64,000 nucleotides of DNA from Nematostella vectensis (Eukaryota > Cnidaria > Anthozoa > Actiniaria > Edwardsiidae). A model generated the notes under the pieces. It was given only the letters and a program-made list of their open reading frames with translations, was not told the origin of the DNA and ran no database searches. Position numbers and translations under genes: made by a program. The stretch covers positions 9,758,515 to 9,822,514 of the forward strand of contig NC_064048.1 in NCBI RefSeq assembly GCF_932526225.1, read 5' to 3'. How positions within the stretch are numbered: position 1 is the first letter of the stretch; every line of letters starts with the position of its first letter. Below, in pieces: positions 37,421 through 49,789 of this stretch.

Positions 37421-39385
37421 TACTTTGTGGTTGCCGGGTAGATTTTGCTTTAGCTAGGCAACGACAATGACATGGCTTCCTGACATGTCTTTTAGCCAAT
37501 CAGAGCACGTCGGGCAGTCCTAATAAAAATGCAAATCAGGAATGTAATTGATCCTCAAACTTTAACGCACCGTATCGAGCGAAACCGCAACGCTTAAATA
37601 TATACTCCGTTTGCTTTTAGACGAACTATTTCCGTTCAGGGAACGATATAGACCTTGCTAGATACAAAACTCGGTTCGTTTTCGGTTTTAGCGGACTTAT
37701 GCAAGTCATGGATGAGTGCTGGGAGGCGGGGCTTAAACATGCATTCCTCGAATGCCGGTGCATTCTACCATGACAGTACGGCTCTCCTGAACCCGGTTCC
37801 TATTTCTAGAATATTGGCAGAGAAGGTAGCGGTGAATTTACGTCCTTCCAAAGGCCTGCTGGTTTTATAAGTCGGTGATTTTCAATCTTGCTGTGATATA
37901 GCTCTCTTAAGCGCCTAAATCCTGATTTCGTAAGAATCTAAATATTTACTCGAGGTAGGCGACACGTACAGTTAGCCGACTGTTCTACTATTGTCCAAAA
38001 ATGTCAAGCAGTATTTAACGAAGCAAAATGACAAGGCTTTTTTCTTCGGGATTAAAACTTCCAATAGGCTAAAACCAGAGGTTATTTATGAGCTTGGATG
38101 AAGCTCTACGAGTTTTATTTGTTAAATTACAGGATAATTTCGCCGTGTTATCAAATAATATGAATATTCGTGCGTTTAGCTTGTTGACAAAGTAGACAAA
38201 CAATAGAATGCCCATTGTAAACAATAATTGAGCGCGATTTATCGAACCCATATACATAGGCATTCCTTTGTGGCCACGGAAATATCAGCTTCGTTCAAAA
38301 AAACTCGAGGATTAGGAAACCTACAAATGTGATCGAGATGTTTCTTGTTGAATCTATACACTGATACATGCTAATGCACTTATGTTAGTAGCTACCGGCT
38401 TTATTCCGAATAAATAGGGAAATACTCAATAAAGTAAGGTATATATTTTAACAGATTTCTAGTAAGACTCGAATTTTGCAAGTCGGAAGGTCCGCAAAGG
38501 CTTAAAGTACAAATGAGGTGCATATGCTATTTCCGTTGAGCGCCTTGTGCTTGCGTGAGTAAGCAATGGTTTTCCTTTTAAGCAAATACTTCGCATGCAA
38601 TATAAATACTTATAAAAATAAACAAGAATCTTTTTTTTAAGAAAAGGATGTAGCTTGCACAAAACAATTTGCAGCTGATGTGTTTTGCGCGCAATAGCCA
38701 GGTACAGAGAGCTACTTTGTCATGTTTTTTTTTCGGGTGTGATTGTTTGTGTAAAGTTTTTCTTTTTAAGCCAATAGAACTAATAACATAGCTTGCAAAT
38801 ACGTACAACAAATCAAGGCTTCGTTGACTCCAAGAAGCCTAAAAAAGAGTAATTTCTTCTTTTGTTTCACGATACAGAAAATATCGCCGCGTCCGTAACG
38901 CCGCTCTCAGAAAAAGCTTGACCTCTGACCCGACAGCTGTCTCTTAACGACCGCAGCACGCTTAGCCGTTTGTAGAAATGCACTGAAGTATATACACTCG
39001 TGCACTTAGATGCTACGTGCAGCTGTAGTGATACCTTACTTAATATGGGGCTTTCAGGCGATAGATTATAACTACGCAAACTTTAAACTTAGTACCGCAA
39101 ACCGAAGCACGTGGCGACGGGGTGAAACCTTATACGAGATCGCACCAAAGGAAGAGGGACTTGAGAAATGCTGCTAGTTTAAAACGTATCTTTTTCGTCC
39201 ATTGTTGCTATTATCGTGAAGTGAGACCACGATAAGGCTCTCCAGTCATCATGTTTGGTGCTTTTAGCGCAGTTTCCTAGGTAGGAGTGTAAGATACCTG
39301 TTTGGGTAATATTATGTGAAGGGTGTGGGCACCTGTGTCTTGACAGCTATACATTACTCTTTTTTTCTCATTTTTATACAGTATT
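37421..39385. other. No recognisable gene
   Basis: Short frames without domains on either strand. May hold upstream regulatory sequence of the cyclin gene. Confidence 0.4.
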
Positions 39386-39389
39386 TTTA

Positions 39390-39740
39390 TTGTAGATTAG
39401 ACAAAGGGTGCACAAAATAACTTTAGCGAGGGGGTACAGCTATAAATATTCAATCTCTTGCTGTTGCTATAATGCCTTCTTGTAGAATAGACATATGTAG
39501 TTTAGTGAATTCATACAGTTATAAATTATCAATATCTCTTGCTATTTGCGCCTTGTGTTGTGTAGGAAAAAGGACATATGCATTTTAGTGAATTCGTACA
39601 GTTATCAATTATCAATATCTCTTGCTATTCATGCCTTGTGTTGAAGACAAAAGGCATAATGCAATTAAGCATTATAAATTACCGATATTTCTCATGATAC
39701 ATATGCCTTGTGGTTGGGGACAAAAGGCATATGCAATAGC
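39390..39740 (+). repeat. Degenerate tandem repeat, 75-90-bp unit, about four copies
   Basis: Each unit contains GAATTC-TACAGTTAT, AATTATCAATATCTCTTGCTA, GCCTTGTGTTG and AGGCATATGCA. Copies diverge towards the edges. No coding content. Confidence 0.75.
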
Positions 39741-39744
39741 AAAT

Positions 39745-42700
39745 GAGATTATTTATTGCGAAGCCTTTGTCCAGAGTATTAAACAATCTCCCATCATGGC
39801 TGCAATAATTATTCTTCAGTCATGGTTATTGTCTTGTAAGGTTTACTAACGCGGGCTGGGAGAGACATTTGTTTGAACTGTTAGCCTAGATGCAAATGCT
39901 CAACACGTTCTGCATTTAGCAAAGGCTTTTTCTTTTTCTCTTTCCTTTTTGAGCATCATTCCTTTTTTTTTTAATGAGGCTGAATTAAAATGACAATGCC
40001 CGTCACCGTTTGCCTCTTAAAGGGTTGATGAGCGTCTATTAAAAAGGGAAATAAAAGAGAGTCAATTAGCGGGAGAAAAGGAGGGGCGTGAATTCGTTGA
40101 GATATGCTTTACAGAACCGGAAAAATCCGGATGGTTCAGCTTACTCCCGATAAACAAGTCAGGTTTCTCTGTGCATTCCTATAGATGCATGCATACAAGC
40201 GTTCAATTCAATTGCGAAAGGGAAAAATCAAACAAATAATTGAGACCCATTGTGCGAGTCACAAAGAAAGCTCAATTAGAGGCGCAAAGACACTGTGCGA
40301 ATACTGTGCACACAATGTCGGCTTAATATCAACGGAACGCAATAACTTGCTTTTAAAATAAAACAAACGCAATACACCAGGATATGTAATATAGATTTAA
40401 AGCATAATCAACGAATATTATATCGCTTTCAAGAGCGCTTGCGGGAACCTAGCTGTGCGTTTACCATGTTCCTATATGAGAGGTATACAAACATGCTTTG
40501 AAAAATGCTCCAATATGCATGCACTATCGCTTATGCAAAAGCTTTTTTGCTCATTTTATGCAGGCAGGGAATCGTTTGGTTACATTTATGGTCCTACATT
40601 TATATAATTTTCCATTCTGTTTGTATTACTATTTAGTTAATAGCTATAGATACATAATGTTCACTCAATCCGTGATAACACTAGCTTGCGTGTAGTCAGC
40701 ACAACGCAGGCTATGAGAACACCAGTTTCATCGAAAGCATTTGGTTCGCTGTTTTGAGGTTTTGAGCTTTAAAATAAGTATATAATAACTTTTGGAATCT
40801 ACTTTTTTTCAATGACAACATAAAAATGGCAAAAAGTATTTTGTCGGAGAAATTGGAGAACATGTGCTATTGAGCGTTAGCCTTGTTAAACAAGGGAAAA
40901 TAAAGAGTATCTACGACCTGCCTGTCCTTTGAAGAGGCTACAGCATCATTCTGATGTAAATGATGCTCAGATTTTAAAGTCCCTCACAATCCTCGCGAAG
41001 TAATCAAATAGACCATAAATATTTTTATTTCGGCTATATAACGTGGCCATATACCATATCTTGTCTAATGGCGGTTAATGGGTAAATTGTTCCCTTTAAA
41101 AGGGACGTTTGCAATTTAAGACGTTGCACATGACTATACCATCCGTCCCGTGTTCTTGAGGTCAAATAGAACGCTTGATCGGGTTTTAAAATGATCATGT
41201 ATTCTATAGGCAGGTGTTTCTATGAATGGCGAGCACAGCGTAAACAAAGAGCGGGATGCTGTGGAATGTATACAAAGGCCTTGCTCATTTGAAGTTCTTA
41301 ATACAGAATTGATAAACACCGGCTGCGGTTTCAATCGTTCATATAAGGCCTAGACTACACGAATAAATCGGATAAAACCACAACTTTATCGTTCCGTAAA
41401 CGAAACGATGCTAGAATCCCACACGTTGCTATAAAAAGATTTTTATCGTCACTCTACGCTATGGGCGTGTCTACCACCCAAGCGCCTAGCGAGCCGGGAG
41501 AAGGGCGCCATCTTGTTTGCGCGATGTTTTTTGTATTTAAAGAGGAGGTTACTGTTGTTTCTCTTATTGCTTGAATATGTTTACAGCCATTAGGGTTGTT
41601 TTAATTTTTATGTACTTTTAAAGAGACAGTTTTTTTCCTCCTTTCTAGTTCTTTTTTTTTTTTATTCTAGACATTTAAAGATAATATCTGAATGGTCGGA
41701 AAGGGCCATCGCATAAAAAAATTAGCAATCCTTGGCTTAAAGGCAAAGCAAAAATCCAGATAAAAACTGGCTACGAAAAAAAAAAAAAAAAAAAAAAAAA
41801 CGAAAAAAAATCGAGCAGGAAATGATACGTCGACAGTCTGTTACTTCCCCCTCAGATAGCAAGCTTAGGCTCATCATGCTGTCAGCTTCATTCATAACTA
41901 GGCTCTGGGGCAAATCCAGTGTCTTTGAAAACGTGCAAACTTTTTAACCTTAGATTTTACCGGTAAACCCTAAAGGCAAAAACATGTAATTAGATCTTTA
42001 GAACTTTCGTGCATTTTTCTAATTGAATAACAACATATCGTGCTAATGCCTGGGTTTCTAGGTCCATATGATTACCAAGATAGCGGTAGTTTTTGTGATT
42101 ACAGACACATTCAAGGAAAACAGGAAATAGCGTAAAATCTGTGCGAGCAAGTTAAGAAGCAATATAACGTGTAAGGGTTCTAATCGTCTCGATTTCCTGA
42201 TTGTTTTTGTGTCGGAGCAAAATACAGGAAAGAATAGAATACGCAATTTACAGCTAAGGACTTTCATCGGGTTGAGATAGGTTCTCTGTCACGCTAGAGC
42301 TCGTAGGCAACAAATGCTGCTTGCAGGCGAAGACAAATTGCTCCTGTTTTTATTCTTCTCTGTATTCACAAATTGTAGCAAAGTGGAATAAAGAAAGACA
42401 TAATATAATATTAAGCTCTGTTATTTATTTTTCATATTCAAACACAAATTTCCCTACTATACCTTCATAGAGCCATAAGCTCAATTTGCGCTGCCGTTTT
42501 GTTTCTTCGCTATCTGATTTTCCGCTGAAATACACAGAATTGAATCTTGGATATTTCCTTCAACTAAAACACCATGTTGAAATTAAAATCAGTGTTCAGA
42601 ATTTCGATAACGATGCTCCACAGCAAGATCACATCTGCTCAGGCGCGTAGACAGAGGAGGCGCGCTTCCGGTATGTCACTTCCGCTTTTTTGCCACAGGA

Positions 42701-42890
42701 AACCCAATCTTTTTTTTCTTTTTCTGCTCTTTGAGATGCGTGCGGATGAGGCTAGGTCATTTCTTATAATGGAATCTTCGAATATTCATGACTGCGCCAT
42801 CCCCCCCCCCCCCCCCCCCCCCCTCAGCCAATCCTGGGTACCCGCCTGTCTGCTGGAGGTCATATATAACTAGATGTGCCTGGAATATTT
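39745..42890. other. No recognisable gene
   Basis: AT-rich, with A-runs at 41776-41806 and a 20-bp or longer C-run near 42800. A YY1-like GCGCCATCTTG occurs near 41508, but no exon follows on either strand that I can support. Confidence 0.4.
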
Positions 42891-42894
42891 TCCT

Positions 42895-43100
42895 GTTTTC
42901 GCCGATCGAACATATGCTTTTCATGATCAAATAATTCGCGATTTTTTAACTTCCCTCATAACGCTTGATCTCTTGTAAAAAACTCCCCATTATTAAACCT
43001 ATCATTAAACGTACTTTGAAAAAAAAACTTCCCTACATAGCAACATATTTTCGGCCGATCTCAGCCATATGCTCTTATTATTAAAAGTCGCGATTTCCGT
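42895..43100 (+). repeat. Diverged pair of ~155-bp repeats
   Basis: CGCCGATCGAACATATGCT...AATTCGCGATTT (from 42899) parallels GGCCGATCTCAGCCATATGCT...AAGTCGCGATTT (from 43053). Non-coding. Confidence 0.5.
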
Positions 43101-43439
43101 AAAAGATAAACTCTCTGGGTTATAATAAGTCCTTTATTACACTCGATTGTCATGTTATCAACTCTTGCGGTGACTCTTTACATCTGAAACAGGGTTATGG
43201 GAACCATTAGAAAACGCATTGAAAACTAAAGAAGATATTTCTAAAATTACTACATTGGCCTCGAATATCCGGAAAAGATGGCTGGTATGCGTTTTTTTGC
43301 ACTCGTGTAATGTCGGAGATTGGGATAGAGGGAGAGATTTTAAGCGAGGGACGGAAACGGATGCAGGATCTATTTTAAGAACAACCGGGATTACGGGAAA
43401 AATAAAAGCGATCGGAATAACGTGATTTAGGTCCCTTTT

Positions 43440-43628
43440 CATGGTCGCTTATTGTGGCCACTTATCATGGGCCCCTTATTTTGAACCCTTGTGATGGCCC
43501 CTTATTTTGGACCCTTGTGATGGCCCCTTTTTTGAACTTTTGAGATGGCCCCTTTTTGGACCCTAGTGATGGCCCCTTTTTGGACCCTAGTGATGGCCTC
43601 TTTTTGGACCCTTGTGATGGCCCGACCA
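43440..43628 (+). repeat. Minisatellite, 26-29-bp unit, about seven copies
   Basis: The unit is close to TTGTGATGGCCCCTTTTTGG followed by ACCC. The first two copies are diverged; later copies are nearly identical. Confidence 0.9.
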
Positions 43629-43706
43629 GTATCATGCCCCCGTATCGTGATCGCTTATTATTATGACAATCTCGAGAAACGTACAGTCATTGAAGTCATC
43701 ATCGAA

Positions 43707-43785
43707 GCCATCATCTTTAATGATACAATCTTGACCAAGCCTTAGGCTTATAAGTGGTCAAGATTGTATCATTAAAGATGATGGC
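43707..43785. other. Perfect 31-bp hairpin
   Basis: Arm 43707-43737 is an exact reverse complement of 43755-43785, with a 17-nt loop that can itself pair (AAGCC/GGCTT). Stem length and loop size suit a small-RNA precursor or a minimal palindromic element. An AATAAA lies ~40 nt downstream on the plus strand. Confidence 0.8.
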
Positions 43786-43799
43786 AGGATTGGTATTGT

Positions 43800-44998
43800 C
43801 AGGATTCTACTATTGTATGAAATCTCAATAAAATTGAAGGATTGATTGAAAGACGGAAGTCTATTTAGTGCAACACGGGAAGTAGGCCCATACCCAGGAT
43901 TTTTCTTGGATGGGTGCAAAATCCGAAAAAAATGGACCTAATTTTGAATGAGTTCTCTGATAAAAATCTGACGATCCTCGAGAAAACAAAAAGGGATTTT
44001 TTTTTAAAAAATTAAAAAAAAAATTAAAAAAATTAAAATGCCTTTGCAGTATCTCCACGGGACGTTTATTGTCGGATTTGGCTACATACCAGAGTAATCT
44101 AGCCTAGCTTATGCTTTATAGTTTTCTCTACAAATAGAACGTCCATCGGGAACCGAAGGCGGACCTTCGGCCGTTGTGGGGGGTGCACGTACCCCTCCCC
44201 CTAGGTACGGCCTGGGAAGGCAAGGTGCCTGGAAGGCGAAAATTTCGATAAATTACGGTAAGTCCATTCATCACGTGACACAAGCACCACGTGCACTCTC
44301 AAATCCTCCCCCACCCCCTCCCCACACGCCTCCAAATTCACCCTAAAACTGTCTGGCAGAAATGAAATCGAATCGATGCCTCAGATAACACGAAGGTAAA
44401 TTCTCGAACTAGCCCCTCCAAAAGAACTAGAACCTTGAAGATCGTCAGAACCTTGAAACAAATGTTCCGCTACGCGGGTTAGCGGTATTTTTATCTGCAT
44501 ATAACTACTTTGATAAGATAAGACCCTGTTATAATCCCAGGCCCGATTGTGTCATTTTGTTGCGTTCCCACGCACGGCTGGGGGCAAACTTGAATGATAT
44601 GAACCCGAGCCTCATCCACGATTAAGCGATAAATTTAAAGGAGGCCAAGACAATCACAATGCATTATAATAAGTACCATGACGCACCCTACTTCCATCGG
44701 CTAATTCAAGCAAGTAATAACTGATTCTCGTAATTGAATCTCTTCATTAATGTATCAGAATAATTTTGGTTTTATTTTGAAGAATTTTAAGCCAATAAAT
44801 CCTACATATGTGGGTAATTGTTATTTCTGTCTCCTTTGAACAGTTGAAAGATCGAAGACAAGAATGTACTCTGAGATTCGGTATTTGCCAGCACGTTTGT
44901 CTGGGTTGACAAGTTCCCTTGGGGGGTGGGGTGGGTGGGGGTGTACTCTGTGATTCGGTATTTTGCCAGCACGTTTGGTAATGGAATGACAAGTTCCC
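43800..44998. other. No recognisable gene
   Basis: Holds an A/T low-complexity tract (about 43998-44038), a small inverted pair GAAGG/CCTTC near 44155, the dispersed repeat fragment at 44676-44720, and a 2-unit repeat of TACTCTGNGATTCGGTATTT-GCCAGCACG (near 44867 and 44943). Confidence 0.5.
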
Positions 44999-45147
44999 CA
45001 TATTAATCAATGGCTGTCGTTTTTCTTAATGGTATAAAAGCGCCTGGGTGCGAGGGTGACCGGTTATATTCTTAAACGTTAGGGACTAGGCTCAAGGCAG
45101 AGCGAGCTAGAAAAACGACAGTTTTTAAAACAAGATTTACTGATATG
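44999..45147 (+). mobile_element. CATATCAATCAAT MITE, copy A (internally deleted)
   Basis: Left end and first ~85 bp match copy E. It then jumps from GGGACTAGGCTC directly to AGCGAGCTAGAAAAACGAC and the right end. The central ~160 bp are missing. Confidence 0.8.
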
Positions 45148-45443
45148 CGTGGGCGTGGGGGATATTATGGTTTTGGATTTTTGCAACGCGTGTGGGAAAG
45201 GTGTACTAGAGGTGGCAATTGGGCGCAATTGGGCGCGTACCCAGGTATGGCTTAAAGAGAGAGGGGGGGCAGGAATATTGAAAAACATAGTGTTTGCCGA
45301 TCCTTCAATTACGGGAAAAAATGACCCACTGATCCAGCCGGGTGTGCGCGCTGAACCCTGCGCATGCACCTCTCTGTGTACGCGCCTGAGCCTGTGTTAT
45401 CCCCGAACGACAAACTTGTTTGACAGTAATGTGTTTTCCTAAA

Positions 45444-45759
45444 CATATCAGTCAATCTTATCGTAAAAACTTTCGTTTTTCTAGCTCGCTCGGTCTTTTC
45501 CTTATTAGGCATTACATATCATATTTGGGAGTCCGCTTCAATCTTTTTATTTTTTCGCTTTTTTATCGCTCTAGAACTTTGTAAGTCGAGAATTTCCACG
45601 TATACTTGCAGGAATTCGTGTTTACTACGATTTTGCTGGCAGCCATCTTTGTAAATGGAGCCTAGTCTCTAACGTTTTTAGAATATCACAGGTCTCCCGC
45701 GCGCTCGCCCCAGGCTCTTTTAGACCATTCAGAAAAAACGACAGCTATTCTCGATATTG
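45444..45759 (-). mobile_element. CATATCAATCAAT MITE, copy B
   Basis: Near full-length copy on the minus strand (about 316 bp), 300 bp from copy A and opposite to it, so the pair could fold back. Shares GGGACTAGGCTCCATTT, ATGGCTGCCAGCAAAA and AGTGCCTAATAAGGAAA-type segments with copies C and E. Confidence 0.85.
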
Positions 45760-46936
45760 AATGACGCAAAAAAAATTTCTATAAATTTTTTAACTTTGTT
45801 TAATCTCAGGTGCTGTGGTGGATTAAAGAGTAGTTCCCTGGTTTTAATATACAAATTATTTACAAGCAAATTCTCCATCGAGGGCATGAGGACTGAACAA
45901 TACCTGAAAAATCCTGGAATCCGCCGGCGAAGCAAACCATTGATGGTTGATGATACAGTGTAACCGCTTTGAAACGGATATATAATGGACACTTTTAAAA
46001 TTCCCGATTCCGATCAATCTCTAATGTTAAAATCTCCATTAAGAGAACACCTCCAAAGTCAAGAGGCTCTCGGTTATATGTGTTTCTCGCTTCCACGACT
46101 CTTTTGTACGTTAGCAAAATACCGCAACTAATCCCTACAGCCTTTCGCAATCTTGCTTTTTTTTTTTTTTGCTTATTGTGTAATATGCATAAGGATATTC
46201 GTTGTTATTTACCTGAACTAGTCGAATCAAAAGGAATACTATACAAAAACTGAGCTGCAACGTACGTGTGTGTAGGAAAGCTCGTTCTTGCGTAGGCGGA
46301 GACTCAGGGTGCGAAATGTTCCGTATCAGTGCGGATCTCAGTTCAAAATATCAGTGAGGTCTAAGTTGCAAAGTGAAGGTTAGTACGATAACGACGAACT
46401 TCAAAGTTAGCGGGAAAAGAATAAGTTATCTTACAACGGGCTACCTGCCCTTGAGTTGCCTATATCCTGTATCTGTAGGCAAAGATTAGTCTGTAATGAC
46501 ATTCTTTCGAATACAAATACCAATGTTTAATATGTTAGGCTCTGCTGTGAAGACTGCTTTTCGATACAACTTTTTCGAACCCATCAGAGACAAAATACAC
46601 CAGGCGCTTACTCGCGTACGCGAGATCGCCCACGTGTACTCGCGCAAAGGATGGCTCGGGTCCGTGCGGGTGAAATTACTGACATGGCTCATTAGCCTCC
46701 AGGTCATAAACTCTATCCAAGGGTCGAGATTAGGGGTATAGTGAGCAGTTTTCTCTCAAAGTATAATATGTACTGTATGTATACAACTTAAAAAGGTCAA
46801 GATCAAATACAGTGGCTCTGTTATTACACTCCAATATGGGCATAAGTGTTGACATTGAAAGGCATGTTGATTTACACGAAATTCACTAGGTGTTAGAGCC
46901 TTAGCAGGCCGCGTAAGATGGGGGGGGCAATACAGA

Positions 46937-47738
46937 AACCCTATTCAGACTAGGGTGTTGGGGCTCTTTAAATTGCTATAATTTCTGAACCATAGCAACT
47001 AAGAGGCTAAGACGTGGTGACTTTTCCTAAAATCTATCTGCAGACGTTTTGATACCATTGACATGTCTCCAAGACGCTCCATGTTACCATGGCAACTGTT
47101 TTTTCCACATATAGGTCTCGCAAAAACGTAGTGAATTTTTCATATTTTGGTCCTGTTTCTCAAATTTAAATGCCTCTTTTGACTTTAAAAGTTAGTTTAG
47201 GTGACAAGTTTCACAACAGAGCTAGACTTTCTTTACCTCGGATATTTTTGGGGGAGGGATGGGTAAATTTTGTTCTCTCGAAGCTGTTGTGAAAAATGTC
47301 ACTAGATTTACTAGATGACACTTTAAAAGCTAATATTATGCATTTATCACTACTATGAGCAGTAATTTGCTTGCAAATACTTTTTTCTGCAATAATTCCA
47401 GAATTTGTCTTTTACAAAAGATCATAAGAATCCAAGATGGCGGATTTTGACATATCTAAATGATGCAAAATGATTTCAACCCGCGTATTTGATAATTTAG
47501 GCAATATTTAAAATAATAGCTAGACACCGTATTTATGATGTCCTTATGACGTCATAACTGATTCGACCACACCTAAAATAGAGCGTGGCGATTCTTTGCA
47601 TGCTGGTGCCCACTGTCTGTAAGTTTGATGGTCATAGCCTAAGCGGTTCATGAAATACGGAGGGGGGCTCTTCCAGCCCCCCCCCCCCCCCCCCCTCAGT
47701 CACAGACAGCTAAAAAAAAGCCCAGTCTGAATAGGGTT
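46937..47738. mobile_element. Non-autonomous DNA element with 18-bp TIRs
   Basis: AACCCTATTCAGACTAGG at 46937-46954 and its reverse complement (one mismatch) at 47721-47738 bound ~800 bp with no transposase. The interior holds a 20-bp or longer C-run near 47680. Target-site duplication not clear, so superfamily unassigned. Confidence 0.75.
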
Positions 47739-47777
47739 AAGAAAATATTGGGGGGGGGGGGGGGGGGGAAACACAGC

Positions 47778-48073
47778 CATATCATTCAATGGCTGTCGTT
47801 TTTCTAAATGGTCTGAAAGAGTCAGGCGAGCGCGTGGGAGACCTGTGATATTCCAAAACGTTAAGGGACTAGGCTCCATTTCCGATGGCTACCAGCAAAA
47901 TCGTAGTAAACACAGATTCCTGCAAGTTGGAAATTTCCGACTGGAAATTCTCGACTACCAAAGTTCTAGAGCGACAAAAAAGAAAAAAAATGTTTCAAGC
48001 GGACTCTCAAATATGGTATGTAATGCCTAATAAGGAAATGACGACAGTTTTCAAAACAAGATTGACTGATATG
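47778..48073 (+). mobile_element. CATATCAATCAAT MITE, copy C
   Basis: 296 bp, full length. Begins CATATCATTCAATGGCTGTCG and ends GATTGACTGATATG. It follows a long G-run that separates it from the 46937-47738 element. Confidence 0.85.
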
Positions 48074-48074
48074 C

Positions 48075-49530
48075 AGGACCCTACTGGTCATTCCCTAGTT
48101 ATTTTTGAAAATATCTGGGGGCACGTGTCCTCGGTGCCCCACCCTCTGGCTAAGGCCCTGGGTATACAATGTATCCCCCCTTCCAGATAACAAATGGCTT
48201 GTATTTCACCAAAGGTCCTCACAAAGACGAAACAGGTGACCAGTAGGCTGGGTAGTGCCCACAAATCTTGGGCCACCTGTGGCACACGTCCACCTCTTTC
48301 TCCTCGTAAAGGTTCTCATCCCTATGCTCTGTGTACTTGGTTCCCATGAACATGAATGTCGACATTTAGAAAAGCACGGTTTACCTTTACAATTTACGGG
48401 GTGGGAGACTAGAAAGGAGTTTGAAGGGATTCTGGTTTTGTTTTTCATACAGAATACCCAGACAGTTCATCTCTTTTAGCCCAAGCTCGATATCTATTCA
48501 TATAGAGGCAAATGGAGAGCTTGGAATACCTGTGTTATAGAGAGACAAAAAACAAGCTGCTGCATAGTTATCATCAGGGCATGTTGAAAGAAAAATAAGC
48601 TCTTGTCACGACACCCGTTTTGGCGGTTAAGTCAAGCTAATTTGGATACTAATCGGCATAGACACCCGTAAGATATTTCTCCCCGCAAGGCGCGACAAAA
48701 GCCCGCAAGGCGCGACAAAATCACATTATCTCCACGGGATATGAGCAGCAAAACAAAAGCTAAGTCGGTGGATGGTTAAATTTTTCTCCTTGACCAACCT
48801 TAGGAATGTCAAGTGGAATACTCTAGCGTTTCTCCAAAAGGAGCAAGTAAAAAGGTAATAATTTACTATATATTATAAGATAATTTTACAGTATGTATAT
48901 GGGTTAGTTATTTCTAAGACAAGAATCGCTTTATACTTTTTTTAGGAAGTCTCATACATCCGACATTTTAAGTAATACCCTTGCCATCTTGTCAATCACA
49001 AGTGCCGAGAAAACCTTACTGCTCATCAAACAAATTCGCAAATTAGAATAGCCACCTAGGCAGTTAATTGTAACCTATTGCTTATTGAAAGCTATTGCCT
49101 TTAGGAACGCACATTTAAAATAGACGAATAATAGCGGATGGATATCAAAACTCGAACCCTCGAACCCGAGCATCACGCTAACTGGAACAAAATTCAATCT
49201 CAAAGTAGCAATTCAGTCATTTTTATACTTGAAAACTCAGACCATACAGCATCAAAATCACAACAGAGAGCATAGAGCTAACGGTTTTCAATGTCTGGAA
49301 ATCTCAAGAATGTACTTTTTATTTGTACTTTATAAAAATATATGCAGCCTATCTATGATGCGTGCGGTTACCCTGTGTATGTCCACTCAGTGCGCACCAC
49401 TCGGCCCCAGTCCTGACCAGATCAGTCGGTAATAAACTTATATCCATAAGATAGCTGAAAATATTATCGCCTTTCTTGCTTATTCTCGAAAAACAATAGT
49501 CGGTCGCATTTTAACCTTTCACTTTTATTT
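48075..49530. other. No recognisable gene
   Basis: Frames at 48100-48450 are open on several strands, and one minus frame looks mildly coding (YEEKEVDVCHRWPKICGHYP). No domain or complete splice structure supports it. A short tandem CGCAAGGCGCGACAAAA lies at 48690-48720. Confidence 0.35.
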
Positions 49531-49535
49531 TTCCC

Positions 49536-49785
49536 TATCTTGTTTAAAAGGTTCTCCAGCTTTGTCGACTATTTTTGTTTAATTATCATTTTCAAAAAGT
49601 TTTTCCTTTTTTGTTGGCCTAGAACTGCCCTAGAATTCCAATGTAAACTTGCAGGAATTTGTGTTTATATACTACGTGTTTACATAGTGTGTTTCTGGTC
49701 TGGCCGCCATTTTAGAGAAGGGTTCTGGACACTAGCGTTTTAGATTTTGGTTTCCCGCGCGTTCGCCTTAGGCTCTTTGTCTTGT
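49536..49785 (-). mobile_element. CATATCAATCAAT MITE, copy D (degenerate)
   Basis: Minus-strand matches in order to copies B, C and E: GCCTAAGGCGAACGCGCGGG, GGCGGCCAGACC, AAACTTGCAGGAAT (plus reading) and CTAGAACTGCC. Ends are eroded. Confidence 0.65.
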
Positions 49786-49789
49786 TGAA

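Noticed and set aside
46496..46741. 81-codon frame MTFFRIQIPMFN...
   Set aside because: Open but without domain, splice context or homologue that I recognise; both strands are open here, suggesting composition rather than coding.
48088..48448. Overlapping minus-strand frames with Cys/Trp-rich sequence
   Set aside because: Several frames are open at once and no exon boundaries or domain support any one of them.
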